Assembly: GCA_963714425.1 (NCBI GenBank)
Contig: CAVQOI010000004.1
Span: forward strand, 620,001-684,000
Source: DATCYX01 sp963714425
Lineage (GTDB): Bacteria; Chloroflexota; Anaerolineae; Anaerolineales; UBA4823
Direction of reading: 5' to 3'
DNA length: 64,000 nt
The notes under the pieces were generated by a model, which did no database searches, was not told the DNA's origin, and saw nothing but the letters and a program-made list of their open reading frames with translations. Below, piece after piece: positions 21,362-29,061 of the stretch; position 1 is the first letter of the stretch; each line of letters begins with the position of its first letter. A program made the translations under genes and the position numbers.

Positions 21362-21930
21362 TCAGAATTCCAATAATGGGTCAATGGCAGCTTTGATCTG
21401 CGCCAATGAGGTGAAAGGACCAATCTGCACAAACTGCAGAATGCCTTGTTGATCCAGGATATACGTTTCGGGACGCCTTGGATGCGGAATTTCTGGGAGA
21501 TACGAGTGCGCAGGTCAGGACCGTTCGGATAGGTAATGTCGAACTTCTCGAGGTAAGCCCGTGCTTCGGGTTCGGTATCGACGTAATCAATGCCCAGGAA
21601 GATTACTTTTCCACTTGGCTCGTACTCACGCCAGGCGAACTCCAAATCTGCAGCTTCCTGCTCGCAGGGCTTGCACCAGGATGCCCAGAAATTCAATACG
21701 ACTACCTTCCCTTGCATCTCGCCCAGGTCGAATTGCTCTCCATCAAATGTTGTCAGCGTGACGCCCGTGACACGTTCGCCGATGGTCACCGGTCCTTTCT
21801 GGGTGCGCTGTAAGCCCAGCGCAAGGATACCCAGCAATGCCAGTAATCCGACCCACACAAGTATACGCCCCCATTGGGGGCGCCCAGACTCTTGCTCTGT
21901 CTCAATCTCGGTTGGTTTGATAGCATCCAT
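21362..21930 (-). CDS. ccmG: CcmG/ResA/TlpA-type thioredoxin, frameshifted near its C-terminus
   Basis: A membrane-anchored thioredoxin: N-terminal helix (~22-40), then VTGVTLTTFDGEQFDLGEMQGKVVVLNFWASWCKPCEQEAADLEF with the active-site WCKPC at ~82-86. It keeps apocytochrome cysteines reduced for heme attachment. The reading frame shifts near 21475: GTCCCGAAACG replaces an expected GTCCCGGAAACG, so the read sequence degenerates after RIQGVP. Restoring one G gives ETYILDQQGILQFVQIG and ...DPLLEF ending with TGA at 21362-21364, the normal family C-terminus including the cis-Pro motif GVPET. As written, the protein would have a garbled last ~40 residues. A one-base consensus error is likely, because the operon is otherwise intact. 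Confidence 0.8.
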
Positions 21931-21975
21931 ACTTATTTACCAGAAGGTTCAACAATTACTTGCCACAATAGAGTT

Positions 21976-22449
21976 TCATCTCTTGCGCAACTCGTCTTCA
22001 AGACGGAGAACATACTCATCCTGAGATGTACTGGACGGTTCCGTAGACGACTGAGGGAGAGGCTGGTGCCATGCGCGCAGTGCGCGAAAAAGGATATAGA
22101 TCCCTGCAGCAATTGCCAGCGGCGGAACCAGGTAGATCAGCCAATTGAGGCCACGTGCGGGCGGCGTCGCCAGCACGCGGTCGCCGTACTGGTCGACAAA
22201 ATACTGCTTGATCTGCGCCTCAGTCCATCCCAGGCTGAGCTTTTCCCGGATGAGCTCTCTCCACTGCGTACAGGCTTGCGTACCGCACACATCCAGAGGG
22301 ATATTCTCGCACACCGGGCAATATAACCCTTTAGCGATCGCGTTCACCTGGTCGTCGCTGGGTGCGCCCGGCGAGGTATCCTGCGCCAAGGCGGGGGTAG
22401 CCAGGAGAATAAGTACGAGTAGGGCAAGCACTTGGATGAGCTTCTTCAT
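21976..22449 (-). CDS. ccmH: CcmH, apocytochrome thiol-reductase subunit
   Basis: 157 residues: signal peptide (MKKLIQVLALLVLILLATPALAQ), a three-helix soluble domain with LYCPVCENIPLDVCGTQACTQW (~47-68) and LGWTEAQIKQYFVDQYGDRVLATPP, then a membrane helix (~108-128). CcmH works with CcmF and CcmG to reduce the CXXCH cysteines before heme ligation. The usual LRCxxCQN active site appears here as CPVCEN, a spacing-conserved CxxC. Two additional cysteines (CGTQAC) lie 10 residues on. The gene sits 17 bp from ccmF. Confidence 0.9.
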   Translation of the reverse strand: MKKLIQVLALLVLILLATPALAQDTSPGAPSDDQVNAIAKGLYCPVCENIPLDVCGTQACTQWRELIREKLSLGWTEAQIKQYFVDQYGDRVLATPPARGLNWLIYLVPPLAIAAGIYILFRALRAWHQPLPQSSTEPSSTSQDEYVLRLEDELRKR

Positions 22450-22466
22450 TGATTAACTCTCTATGC

Positions 22467-24524
22467 TCAGGCTTTCGCGGATGCGTACCCACTTCGCCGG
22501 ACACGCACAACTTCCACTTCTGGGTCTCGATCAGGCCAGGCAGCTATCAGCGTCCCAAGGATGAATACCAGCCCGCCCAGCCATAGCCAGTTGATCAGCG
22601 GGTTGTGGTACACCTTGAAAGTTGCTGCAGATGTGGAGACGGGCTGCCAGTCCACTAGAAGCACATAGAAATCGTCTTCCCAGGTACTGCGCACTCCGGG
22701 GATCGTCATAGGCTGCTGCGATTCATAATAATAATCCCGGCGGGGATGCAGCTCGCCGACGAACTTATTATCTCGATATACACTGACCACAGCACGGGCG
22801 ACATTTCGCCCATCAGGGGTATCGAACACCGAGAGCGAATCGTACTTCATGACATACCTGCCCATGCTAATTTGGTCGCCCTGCCCGATTGTTCCTTGCG
22901 TCTCGCTCTGGTAGATCTCGATGCCAATAATGCCAATTGCCATCAACACCACCCCCAGATGGATGACATAGCCACCGTAGCGGCGCCGGTTGCGACCTGC
23001 CAGGCGCCATAACGCCAGCGGCATGCTCTCTCCCGACTTGCGATGGCGCGCCAGACTACCCCGCCAGAACTCGTACAAGGTCACCGAAGCTACAAACGTT
23101 GCCAGCCAGAAACCCAACAGGGCTGCGGGATGGCGTACACCACCAGCAAAGAGTGCTACCAGGATTACTACGGAGAACAATCCTGGTTTCCAGATCGCCC
23201 GCCCGAGGGTTTTGGCTGTAGAATGCCGCCAGGCAGCCAGAGGGGCGATGCCCATCAGCAAGAGCAGTCCGGCGAAGAGCGGTCCGGTAGCGCGCTCGTA
23301 AAAAGGCGGTCCTACAGTCACTTTTTGCCCGGTGAACAGCTCTGAGATGAGTGGGAACATCACGCCCCAGAAGCACACCACCAGGATGCCAAGGAATAGC
23401 AAATTGTTCAGCAAAAAGAGCGCTTCGCGTGAGAGCAGCGATGTCATGGTTGTATCGGATTTGAGCTCGTTCCAGCGATTGAGCAGCAGCGACACAGCCG
23501 TGATAAAAGTCAGACCGATGAAGCCAAAGAAGAGCGGGCCAATCGCGCTTTGGGCAAAGGCATGTACCGAAGAGAGCACGCCCGAGCGGGTCAGGAACGT
23601 GCCGAAGATTACCAGGGCATACGTCAGGATGATCAGCACCATATTCCAGTGCTTGAGCAAGCCGCGCTTCTCCTGGATCATCACCGAGTGCAAGAATGCC
23701 GTGCCGGTGAGCCAGGGCATAAACGCGGCGATCTCCACCGGGTCCCAACCCCAGTATCCGCCCCAGCCGAGGACATCGTACGCCCAGCGGCCTCCCAGGA
23801 GTAAGCCAAGGGAGAGAAATAGCCAGGCTACCAGAGTCCAGCGGCGTGTGATGCGGATCCAGCGGTCATCGGTGCGTCCGGTGACCAGGGCAGCGATGGC
23901 AAAGGCGAACGGGATCACGAATGAAACGAAACCCAGGTAGAGCATGGGCGGGTGAATGATCATGCCCGGGTGTCGCAGCAGAGGGTTCAGTCCGCGCCCA
24001 TCAGGGACGCTCAGCAGCTCCGCCCCGGCAGGCGGGAACATAGACTTGACCGGCTGGCCTAATGGGACACTCCACAGCCGGGCGAACGGGTTCTCAAAGA
24101 ACAGGATCATAACCAGGAAGAAGGCTAGAGTGACCAATGAAACTACGATCACCCACGGCAGGAATTCGCGGTCCCGGTCCCATTTGCGTAATGTCACCGC
24201 GGAAGCGAAGGCTGCCATCAACCATGTCCAGAAAACCAGTGAACCAGCCTGCCCTCCCCACAGTGCGGTTACACGCAGGTAGAACGGCATGCTGTTGCTG
24301 GTCACCTCAGATACATACTCCACCTCGTAACTACCACTCACCAGCAGGTAGATAATGCTCAGAGCAGCGATAGTAAGCAAGGGCCAGGTGAGCAGCATGG
24401 CGTTGCGAGCGCTGTCTACCCAGGCGGACAGGTTCTTGCGCACACCGTAAATCGCGGCGGCGATGCCATACACAGAAACCAATAAAGCGATCAGTAACGC
24501 GCCGTATCCCAAATTAGCGATCAT
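22467..24524 (-). CDS. ccmF: CcmF, cytochrome c heme ligase
   Basis: A 685-residue multi-helix membrane protein, the expected size. It contains the WWD heme-handling motif GWGGYWGWDPVEIAAFMPW (~252-270) with flanking conserved histidines (HPGMIIHPPMLY ~187; FLHSVMIQEKRGLLKHW ~275), and the periplasmic GRYVMKYDS region near the C-terminus. It is the System I synthase that joins heme from CcmE to apocytochromes. Gene order ccmE-ccmF-ccmH-ccmG matches many CcmE-variant clusters. The first helix MIANLGYGALLIALLVSVYG fixes the start. Confidence 0.94.
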   Translation of the reverse strand: MIANLGYGALLIALLVSVYGIAAAIYGVRKNLSAWVDSARNAMLLTWPLLTIAALSIIYLLVSGSYEVEYVSEVTSNSMPFYLRVTALWGGQAGSLVFWTWLMAAFASAVTLRKWDRDREFLPWVIVVSLVTLAFFLVMILFFENPFARLWSVPLGQPVKSMFPPAGAELLSVPDGRGLNPLLRHPGMIIHPPMLYLGFVSFVIPFAFAIAALVTGRTDDRWIRITRRWTLVAWLFLSLGLLLGGRWAYDVLGWGGYWGWDPVEIAAFMPWLTGTAFLHSVMIQEKRGLLKHWNMVLIILTYALVIFGTFLTRSGVLSSVHAFAQSAIGPLFFGFIGLTFITAVSLLLNRWNELKSDTTMTSLLSREALFLLNNLLFLGILVVCFWGVMFPLISELFTGQKVTVGPPFYERATGPLFAGLLLLMGIAPLAAWRHSTAKTLGRAIWKPGLFSVVILVALFAGGVRHPAALLGFWLATFVASVTLYEFWRGSLARHRKSGESMPLALWRLAGRNRRRYGGYVIHLGVVLMAIGIIGIEIYQSETQGTIGQGDQISMGRYVMKYDSLSVFDTPDGRNVARAVVSVYRDNKFVGELHPRRDYYYESQQPMTIPGVRSTWEDDFYVLLVDWQPVSTSAATFKVYHNPLINWLWLGGLVFILGTLIAAWPDRDPEVEVVRVRRSGYASAKA

Positions 24525-24602
24525 AATACCGACTCCAATAGTGAAGATACGAGTATGGAGATTTTAGAGTAGTCACTCGTTGAGTGCCTAGTATCTGAAC
24601 GA

Positions 24603-25121
24603 CTAACCTTCAGACTGTTCAGGTACTGCTTCTTCATACTTTGTGGGGCACTTGAGCAGTAGCTCCTCGGCGTAGAACCTGCCATCCTCGCCCATATGTC
24701 CAGTCATGATTGCTTGGGCTTCATTGCGCAGCAGGTCTGGCTTCACCCCGGTGTAAACCACATCCAAGCGCGGCCTGCTCGTATCCATTACTGCGGCATG
24801 CAGCACTTCCGCCAGCCCACCCTGAGATTCGATATCCTTGTTATCGCCGGGCACATGAGCGACCGTGAAGGTTAGCGTCAAGCTTTCGGGATCATACCGG
24901 ATACTGTCCCCGATTACTGCGCCTGAAATACGCAGCTCCCGGTTGGCGACGCTTTCGCCTTTCTGGTGCAGCTCTTCCACAGTTAGAAAATACTGAGCGC
25001 TGGCTTGCGTGGAAGAGATAATCAAATAAACGATGGCGGCTAAGATCAACAGCCCGCCAAGGATAAATTTGGCGCGGCTACCCGAACCTGCCTCCGATGT
25101 CGTCGTTACACTATGTCCCAT
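24603..25121 (-). CDS. ccmE: CcmE, heme chaperone with Cys in place of the heme-binding His
   Basis: 172 residues: an N-terminal membrane anchor (~20-40), then an OB-fold domain with FLTVEELHQKGESVANRELRISGAV (~47-70) and a C-terminal EELLLKCPTKYEE (~152-164). In ordinary CcmE the heme is bound covalently through His in LLAKHDExY. Here that position is Cys, giving CxxxY, the variant described from Desulfovibrio and some archaea. It is the first gene of the ccm operon on this strand. A hairpin at about 25161-25176 separates it from the two-component genes upstream. The Cys is not a sequencing oddity: the full LLLKCPTKY context is coherent. Confidence 0.92.
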   Translation of the reverse strand: MGHSVTTTSEAGSGSRAKFILGGLLILAAIVYLIISSTQASAQYFLTVEELHQKGESVANRELRISGAVIGDSIRYDPESLTLTFTVAHVPGDNKDIESQGGLAEVLHAAVMDTSRPRLDVVYTGVKPDLLRNEAQAIMTGHMGEDGRFYAEELLLKCPTKYEEAVPEQSEG

Positions 25122-25160
25122 AAAATCACCTCAATAAGCCGAGTAGATGGCAATGCAAAG

Positions 25161-25176
25161 CGCCGCCTTAGCGGCG
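25161..25176 (-). terminator. Short hairpin between the two-component genes and ccmE
   Basis: CGCCGC and GCGGCG pair around CTTA. On the minus strand the stem is followed by CTTTGC only, so it is a weak intrinsic terminator. It lies in the 131-bp gap between the response regulator stop and the ccmE start and may separate the two transcripts. Confidence 0.4.
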
Positions 25177-25252
25177 GTAATCAGTCTATCGTACATTGTT
25201 GCACATTTAGATTAAGAGTGGCTGAGATAACACACAATAAAGGATTAGAGCC

Positions 25253-25939
25253 TTATTGAACATCAATGAGCCCGGTACGGATCGCAAATTTCACCAGCTC
25301 AGTGCTAGAGTGCAAGTCTAGTTTGTTCATAATTCGCTCGCGGTGACGTGCGACAGTCTTGTGGCTGATGCCTAATTGCTCACCGATCCGCGGGTTGGTC
25401 AGCCCTTCAGCGATTAACTCCAATACCTGTAATTCCCGCTCGCTCAATACCTCCAACCCCTTTCCAGAATTTCGATCATCGAATGCTTGGTGAATTGGGG
25501 ATGCCTGAGTCAGCAAACGGCGGTAATCCTCCAAGAGCCAGCGCGCCAGTGCGGGCTGAAGATACACATGGCCACTTGCCACTGCGCGGATCGCGCTCAC
25601 CAGCTCTTCAGCGGCTGCTTGCTTGGTGATATAGCCCGAAGCACCTGCCGCCAGCATCTCAAAAAGGTATTGCTTGTCCTCATGAACTGTGAGCGCAAGG
25701 ACATGACATCCCGGCAGCTTCTCTTTCAATCTGCGGGTTGCTACCAGCCCGTCCACGCCAGGCATGGTGATATCCATGATCACCACATCTGGACGAGTTG
25801 AAAGTGCGATAGGTGTTGCTTCCTCGCCACTGCTCGCCTCTGCAATCACTTGCAGACCAGGCTGTGTCTCTAGATAAGTCTTTAAGCCCGTACGTACAAT
25901 GTCGTGGTCATCAACCAGCATGATCTTCACTATATTCAT
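25253..25939 (-). CDS. NarL/LuxR-family response regulator
   Basis: A 228-residue regulator from ATG 25939 (MNIVKIMLVDDHD), preferred to a GTG two codons upstream because the GAGGG ribosome site would overlap that GTG. Receiver domain ~1-120 has the acidic pair DDHD, phospho-acceptor Asp in VVIMDITMPGVDG and switch Lys in YITKQAA. The output domain carries the LuxR-type helix-turn-helix LSERELQVLELIAEGLTNPRIGEQLGISHKTVARHRERIMNKL (~161-204; described by position). The gene overlaps the end of its kinase gene by 29 bp, so the pair is co-translated. Possible targets are the divergent multiheme cluster or the ccm operon; two direct repeats upstream of the former are candidates. Confidence 0.93.
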   Translation of the reverse strand: MNIVKIMLVDDHDIVRTGLKTYLETQPGLQVIAEASSGEEATPIALSTRPDVVIMDITMPGVDGLVATRRLKEKLPGCHVLALTVHEDKQYLFEMLAAGASGYITKQAAAEELVSAIRAVASGHVYLQPALARWLLEDYRRLLTQASPIHQAFDDRNSGKGLEVLSERELQVLELIAEGLTNPRIGEQLGISHKTVARHRERIMNKLDLHSSTELVKFAIRTGLIDVQ

Positions 25940-27437
25940 AAACACCCTCTTTTTGTTCTGGTTGTTCTAATTCGATTAATGGCACTATCACTTGAACACG
26001 CGTGCCACGCCCTGGGGCAGAATCAAGCTCCAAACTGCCCCCTACTGATTCGGCCCGCTCGCGCATTCCCACCAGCCCCCAGCCATGTGGTGGGCGCTGG
26101 GTCTCCGCTGGATTGAACCCTACGCCCTGATCCTCGATCACCATATTTACCGATGCGGGGCTGAGGTGGATGATCACACTGGCTTCCCCGGAGCCGGCGT
26201 GGCGGGCGACATTCGTCAAGGCTTCTTGGGCAATACGGAAAAGCACCGTCTCGATCAGCGGGTTCATGCGACGGCGCTCGCCCTCGACGGTTACTTGGAC
26301 TTCGAGGCCCATTTCGCTGGCTTCATCCGCCAGGAAGATCAAGGCTGCTACCAATCCGAGGTCATCCAGCTGGGCAGGTCGCAAATCGCGCACCATACGG
26401 TAGATTCCATGGGACATCTGCTGGCTCAGGGTATGCAAGCGCTTCAAGATCGTTTTTGCTTTGTGTTGCTTGCTCAGCGTATTTTCCAAAGTTGCCAGGT
26501 CCAGCCGCAGTGCGGTCAAAAACTGTGAGGTCTCATCGTGCAGCTCGCGGGCAATACGCGCACGTTCGTCCTCCTGGGCGATGACCGTATGCTGCAGTAG
26601 CTCGCGACGCAAAGCCTCACGCTCAACCAGTTCATGTTGCACCTGCTCGAGCGCCTGCAATCGTGCCTCCTGTGCCTCAAGCAGCTGCTGTCGGCGCTCA
26701 CCCTCAACCAACTGAATTGCACGGATCAGGCCGACAGTGATCAATCCTGCCATCACCGCGCGCACCGCCTGGATCGGGAACCCCGCCCACGCCAGGAAGA
26801 TAGCGGAGTTCAGGTAGGTTGCTGGGAAGATATCTGTAGGAGCGACCAGGATCTGTGACAGACCATACACGCCAAAACCAGCGCCTGCCAGACGCAGGCT
26901 CCACGCCAGAAGCTGGCGCTTTTCCACTGCCATCTGCAATTGCTGCGCCTGGCGGAAGAGCGCCAGCGAAGCCATCCACGCCCCGGGCACAGCCAGAGTG
27001 TAGCGCGCCAGTGCATCAGCGTGCTCGTACCAGTGCGCCGCGTGTGCAGGATGAAAGATGGAAGTCCCCAGCTCGAGCAAGGCATACAACACCAGCAAAC
27101 CCAGCACGGCGGCACTATTCGACGGTGACCGACTACTTCCTTCTGGGCGGAGTACATTCAACCCGTAATAAGCAAGCGCGGCGAATGAGACCACAAGCAT
27201 TCCCAAGCGAAGCAAGTATGCGTATGTCGGATCGACAATGCCGAACCACTGTCGCACCATCAAGCCTACCTCCAACCACTCGTGCGACCCATGCACAAAC
27301 CCGAAGAAGGCCAGAGGACCTAATACATGCGCCCCTCCTAGCATAGGGGCGCGACGCAACTCCAGCAAGATCGCCAGCCCCATGCTGAAAAATGCCAGCC
27401 CGTAGATGAAATACACGACGACGAAGACGAAGTTCAT
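25911..27437 (-). CDS. Membrane sensor histidine kinase, NarX/DegS-type
   Basis: 508 residues. The N-terminal ~240 residues form about seven hydrophobic helices with no extracytoplasmic loop large enough for a classical sensor domain. A coiled coil (~245-290, EAQEARLQALEQVQHEL) leads to the HisKA_3 dimerisation domain with the phospho-His in RIARELHDETSQ (~300) and an HATPase domain with QEALTNVARHAG (~412), IEDQGVGF (~452) and GWGLVGMRERAES (~470). The membrane-embedded input suggests sensing of a membrane-soluble or redox signal such as quinone state; this is inference. It is divergently placed from the multiheme cluster, separated by 268 bp. Confidence 0.9.
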   Translation of the reverse strand: MNFVFVVVYFIYGLAFFSMGLAILLELRRAPMLGGAHVLGPLAFFGFVHGSHEWLEVGLMVRQWFGIVDPTYAYLLRLGMLVVSFAALAYYGLNVLRPEGSSRSPSNSAAVLGLLVLYALLELGTSIFHPAHAAHWYEHADALARYTLAVPGAWMASLALFRQAQQLQMAVEKRQLLAWSLRLAGAGFGVYGLSQILVAPTDIFPATYLNSAIFLAWAGFPIQAVRAVMAGLITVGLIRAIQLVEGERRQQLLEAQEARLQALEQVQHELVEREALRRELLQHTVIAQEDERARIARELHDETSQFLTALRLDLATLENTLSKQHKAKTILKRLHTLSQQMSHGIYRMVRDLRPAQLDDLGLVAALIFLADEASEMGLEVQVTVEGERRRMNPLIETVLFRIAQEALTNVARHAGSGEASVIIHLSPASVNMVIEDQGVGFNPAETQRPPHGWGLVGMRERAESVGGSLELDSAPGRGTRVQVIVPLIELEQPEQKEGVYEYSEDHAG

Positions 27438-27705
27438 AGGTGGATTTGCCAGATTACGGTCCTAACTTAAGTAAACTTTCTGACTCTACACGACCTATCA
27501 AGAATAACCGTCCAAATCTGAGAAAAATTTCACTAGCGTCTCATAGAGAATTAAGGTAAAATACTTGGTGTATATAACCCAATCGACCATCACTATGTCG
27601 GTTAGATAACCCAATGTTAGTTTCATTATATAACTAGATTGTGCATTTTTCAACAATGAACAAGCATCAAATATTCGCCACATGGAAACAAGAGGAAATT
27701 GCGTC
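27438..27705. promoter_or_regulatory. Divergent intergenic region with direct repeats ahead of the multiheme cluster
   Basis: An AT-rich region between the kinase gene (leftward) and the octaheme gene (rightward). ATAACCCAAT occurs at 27574-27583 and again at 27606-27615, exactly 32 bp apart, about three turns of helix, as for paired regulator sites. The upstream copy lies within TGTATATAACCCAAT, which could include a -10-like element. AGAGGA at 27690-27695 precedes the ATG at 27706. No reliable -35/-10 pair can be fixed from one sequence. Confidence 0.35.
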
Positions 27706-28956
27706 ATGAATTTGCGCCGGCTGATCATCCTGGGTGTATTCGTGTTAGCTGCAGTTCTCCTCATCGCCTGCACTGGTCCACAAGGCGTCGAGGGTCCTCT
27801 CGGCCCTCCGGGGCCTCCAGGACCAGAAGGTCCACAAGGACCCGCGGGTGGGGATGGCCCAGCCGGTCAGCCTGGAGCGGTTGCCGAAGCTGCGGCAGAA
27901 TACGTGGGTGCAACCACCTGTGCCGGCTGCCACCAGGAGTTGTATGACGTCTTCATCCAATCCGGGCATGCATGGAAACTCAACCCGGTTGTGGATGGGC
28001 AGCCTCCCGATTACCCCTTTACAGAGATCACCCAGCTCCCCGAGGGTTATACCTGGGAAGATGTCAGCTACGTGATTGGCGGATATCACTGGAAAGCTCG
28101 CTTCATCGACCAGAACGGGTACATCATCACCGATAGCCCCGGCGCAGTGATCAGCGATACAACCTATCTCAACCAGTGGAATTTCGCCAATCAGGTTATA
28201 GGGAAAGATGCCGGTTGGGTGACATATAACTCTGGCAAGGTAGAGCTCAAGTACACCTGCGGCGGGTGCCATACCACTGGCTACAGCCCTGGCGGAAACC
28301 AGGATGGGAAACCCGGCTTGGTGGGTACCTGGGCAGAGCCAGGCATCAAGTGCGAAGCATGCCATGGTCCTGGCAGCCTGCACGCATCCAACCCGCGCGG
28401 CTATGCCATGCAGATCGATCGCGATGCCGAATTATGCGGCGAATGCCACATCCGCAACGCCATCGAAACAGTGGATGCCAAGGGCGGGTTCATCGAGCAC
28501 CACGAACAGTACGAAGAGCTCTTCCAGAGCAAGCACATAACACTGGATTGCGTCATTTGTCATGATCCGCACACGCTGGTGGTTCAAGCCCGCCAGGCTG
28601 GCGAGCAAGCCACCCGTACGCAATGCGAGAACTGCCACTTTAAGCAAGCCAAGTACCAGAACAACCCCATGCATGTTGCTGGAAAGATTGCTTGCATCGA
28701 ATGTCACATGCCCCGCATTGTGAAATCCGCCTGGGGCGACGCTGAAAAGTTCACCGGTGACATCCGCACCCACATGATGGCCATCGATGCCACTCAGATC
28801 GGCCAATTCAGCGAGGATGGCACCACCGCCCTCTCGCAGATCGGCCTGGACTATGCCTGCCGGCACTGCCACGTCCAGGGTGTGGGCTTCCCTAAAACCG
28901 ACGAGGAGCTGCTAACTTCCGCTGCGGGTTATCACAATCCGCCAGAAACGCCTTAA
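27706..28956 (+). CDS. Octaheme c-type cytochrome lipoprotein with collagen-like stalk
   Basis: 416 residues from ATG 27706 (MNLRRLIILG); an ATG at 27682 is possible but would place charged residues before the signal helix. Lipobox VLLIAC (Cys ~23) is followed at once by eleven Gly-X-Y triplets (~25-57, GPQGVEGPLGPPGPP...). Then come eight CXXCH sites: CAGCH, CGGCH, CEACH, CGECH, CVICH, CENCH, CIECH and CRHCH. The opening YVGATTCAGCHQELYDVFIQSGHA and ECHMPR resemble the cytochrome c554 family. No catalytic-site signature of nitrite or hydroxylamine enzymes was recognised. Expected to be lipid-anchored on the outer face of the membrane, passing electrons. It heads the cluster of redox genes that follows. 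Confidence 0.85.
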   Translation: MNLRRLIILGVFVLAAVLLIACTGPQGVEGPLGPPGPPGPEGPQGPAGGDGPAGQPGAVAEAAAEYVGATTCAGCHQELYDVFIQSGHAWKLNPVVDGQPPDYPFTEITQLPEGYTWEDVSYVIGGYHWKARFIDQNGYIITDSPGAVISDTTYLNQWNFANQVIGKDAGWVTYNSGKVELKYTCGGCHTTGYSPGGNQDGKPGLVGTWAEPGIKCEACHGPGSLHASNPRGYAMQIDRDAELCGECHIRNAIETVDAKGGFIEHHEQYEELFQSKHITLDCVICHDPHTLVVQARQAGEQATRTQCENCHFKQAKYQNNPMHVAGKIACIECHMPRIVKSAWGDAEKFTGDIRTHMMAIDATQIGQFSEDGTTALSQIGLDYACRHCHVQGVGFPKTDEELLTSAAGYHNPPETP

Positions 28957-29061
28957 CATCCCCTACTACCCATCCCTTTGTAGTGCGGTCAGGATGGGTG
29001 CTTTGTTGGCTGGATAGTCGGTCACAACCGCCATCCTGCCAGCTTGTAAATAGACGGTGGC

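Noticed and set aside
27498..27773. 91-codon minus-strand frame overlapping the start of the octaheme gene
   Set aside because: Covers an AT-rich promoter region, has no ribosome site, and includes the antisense of the signal peptide.
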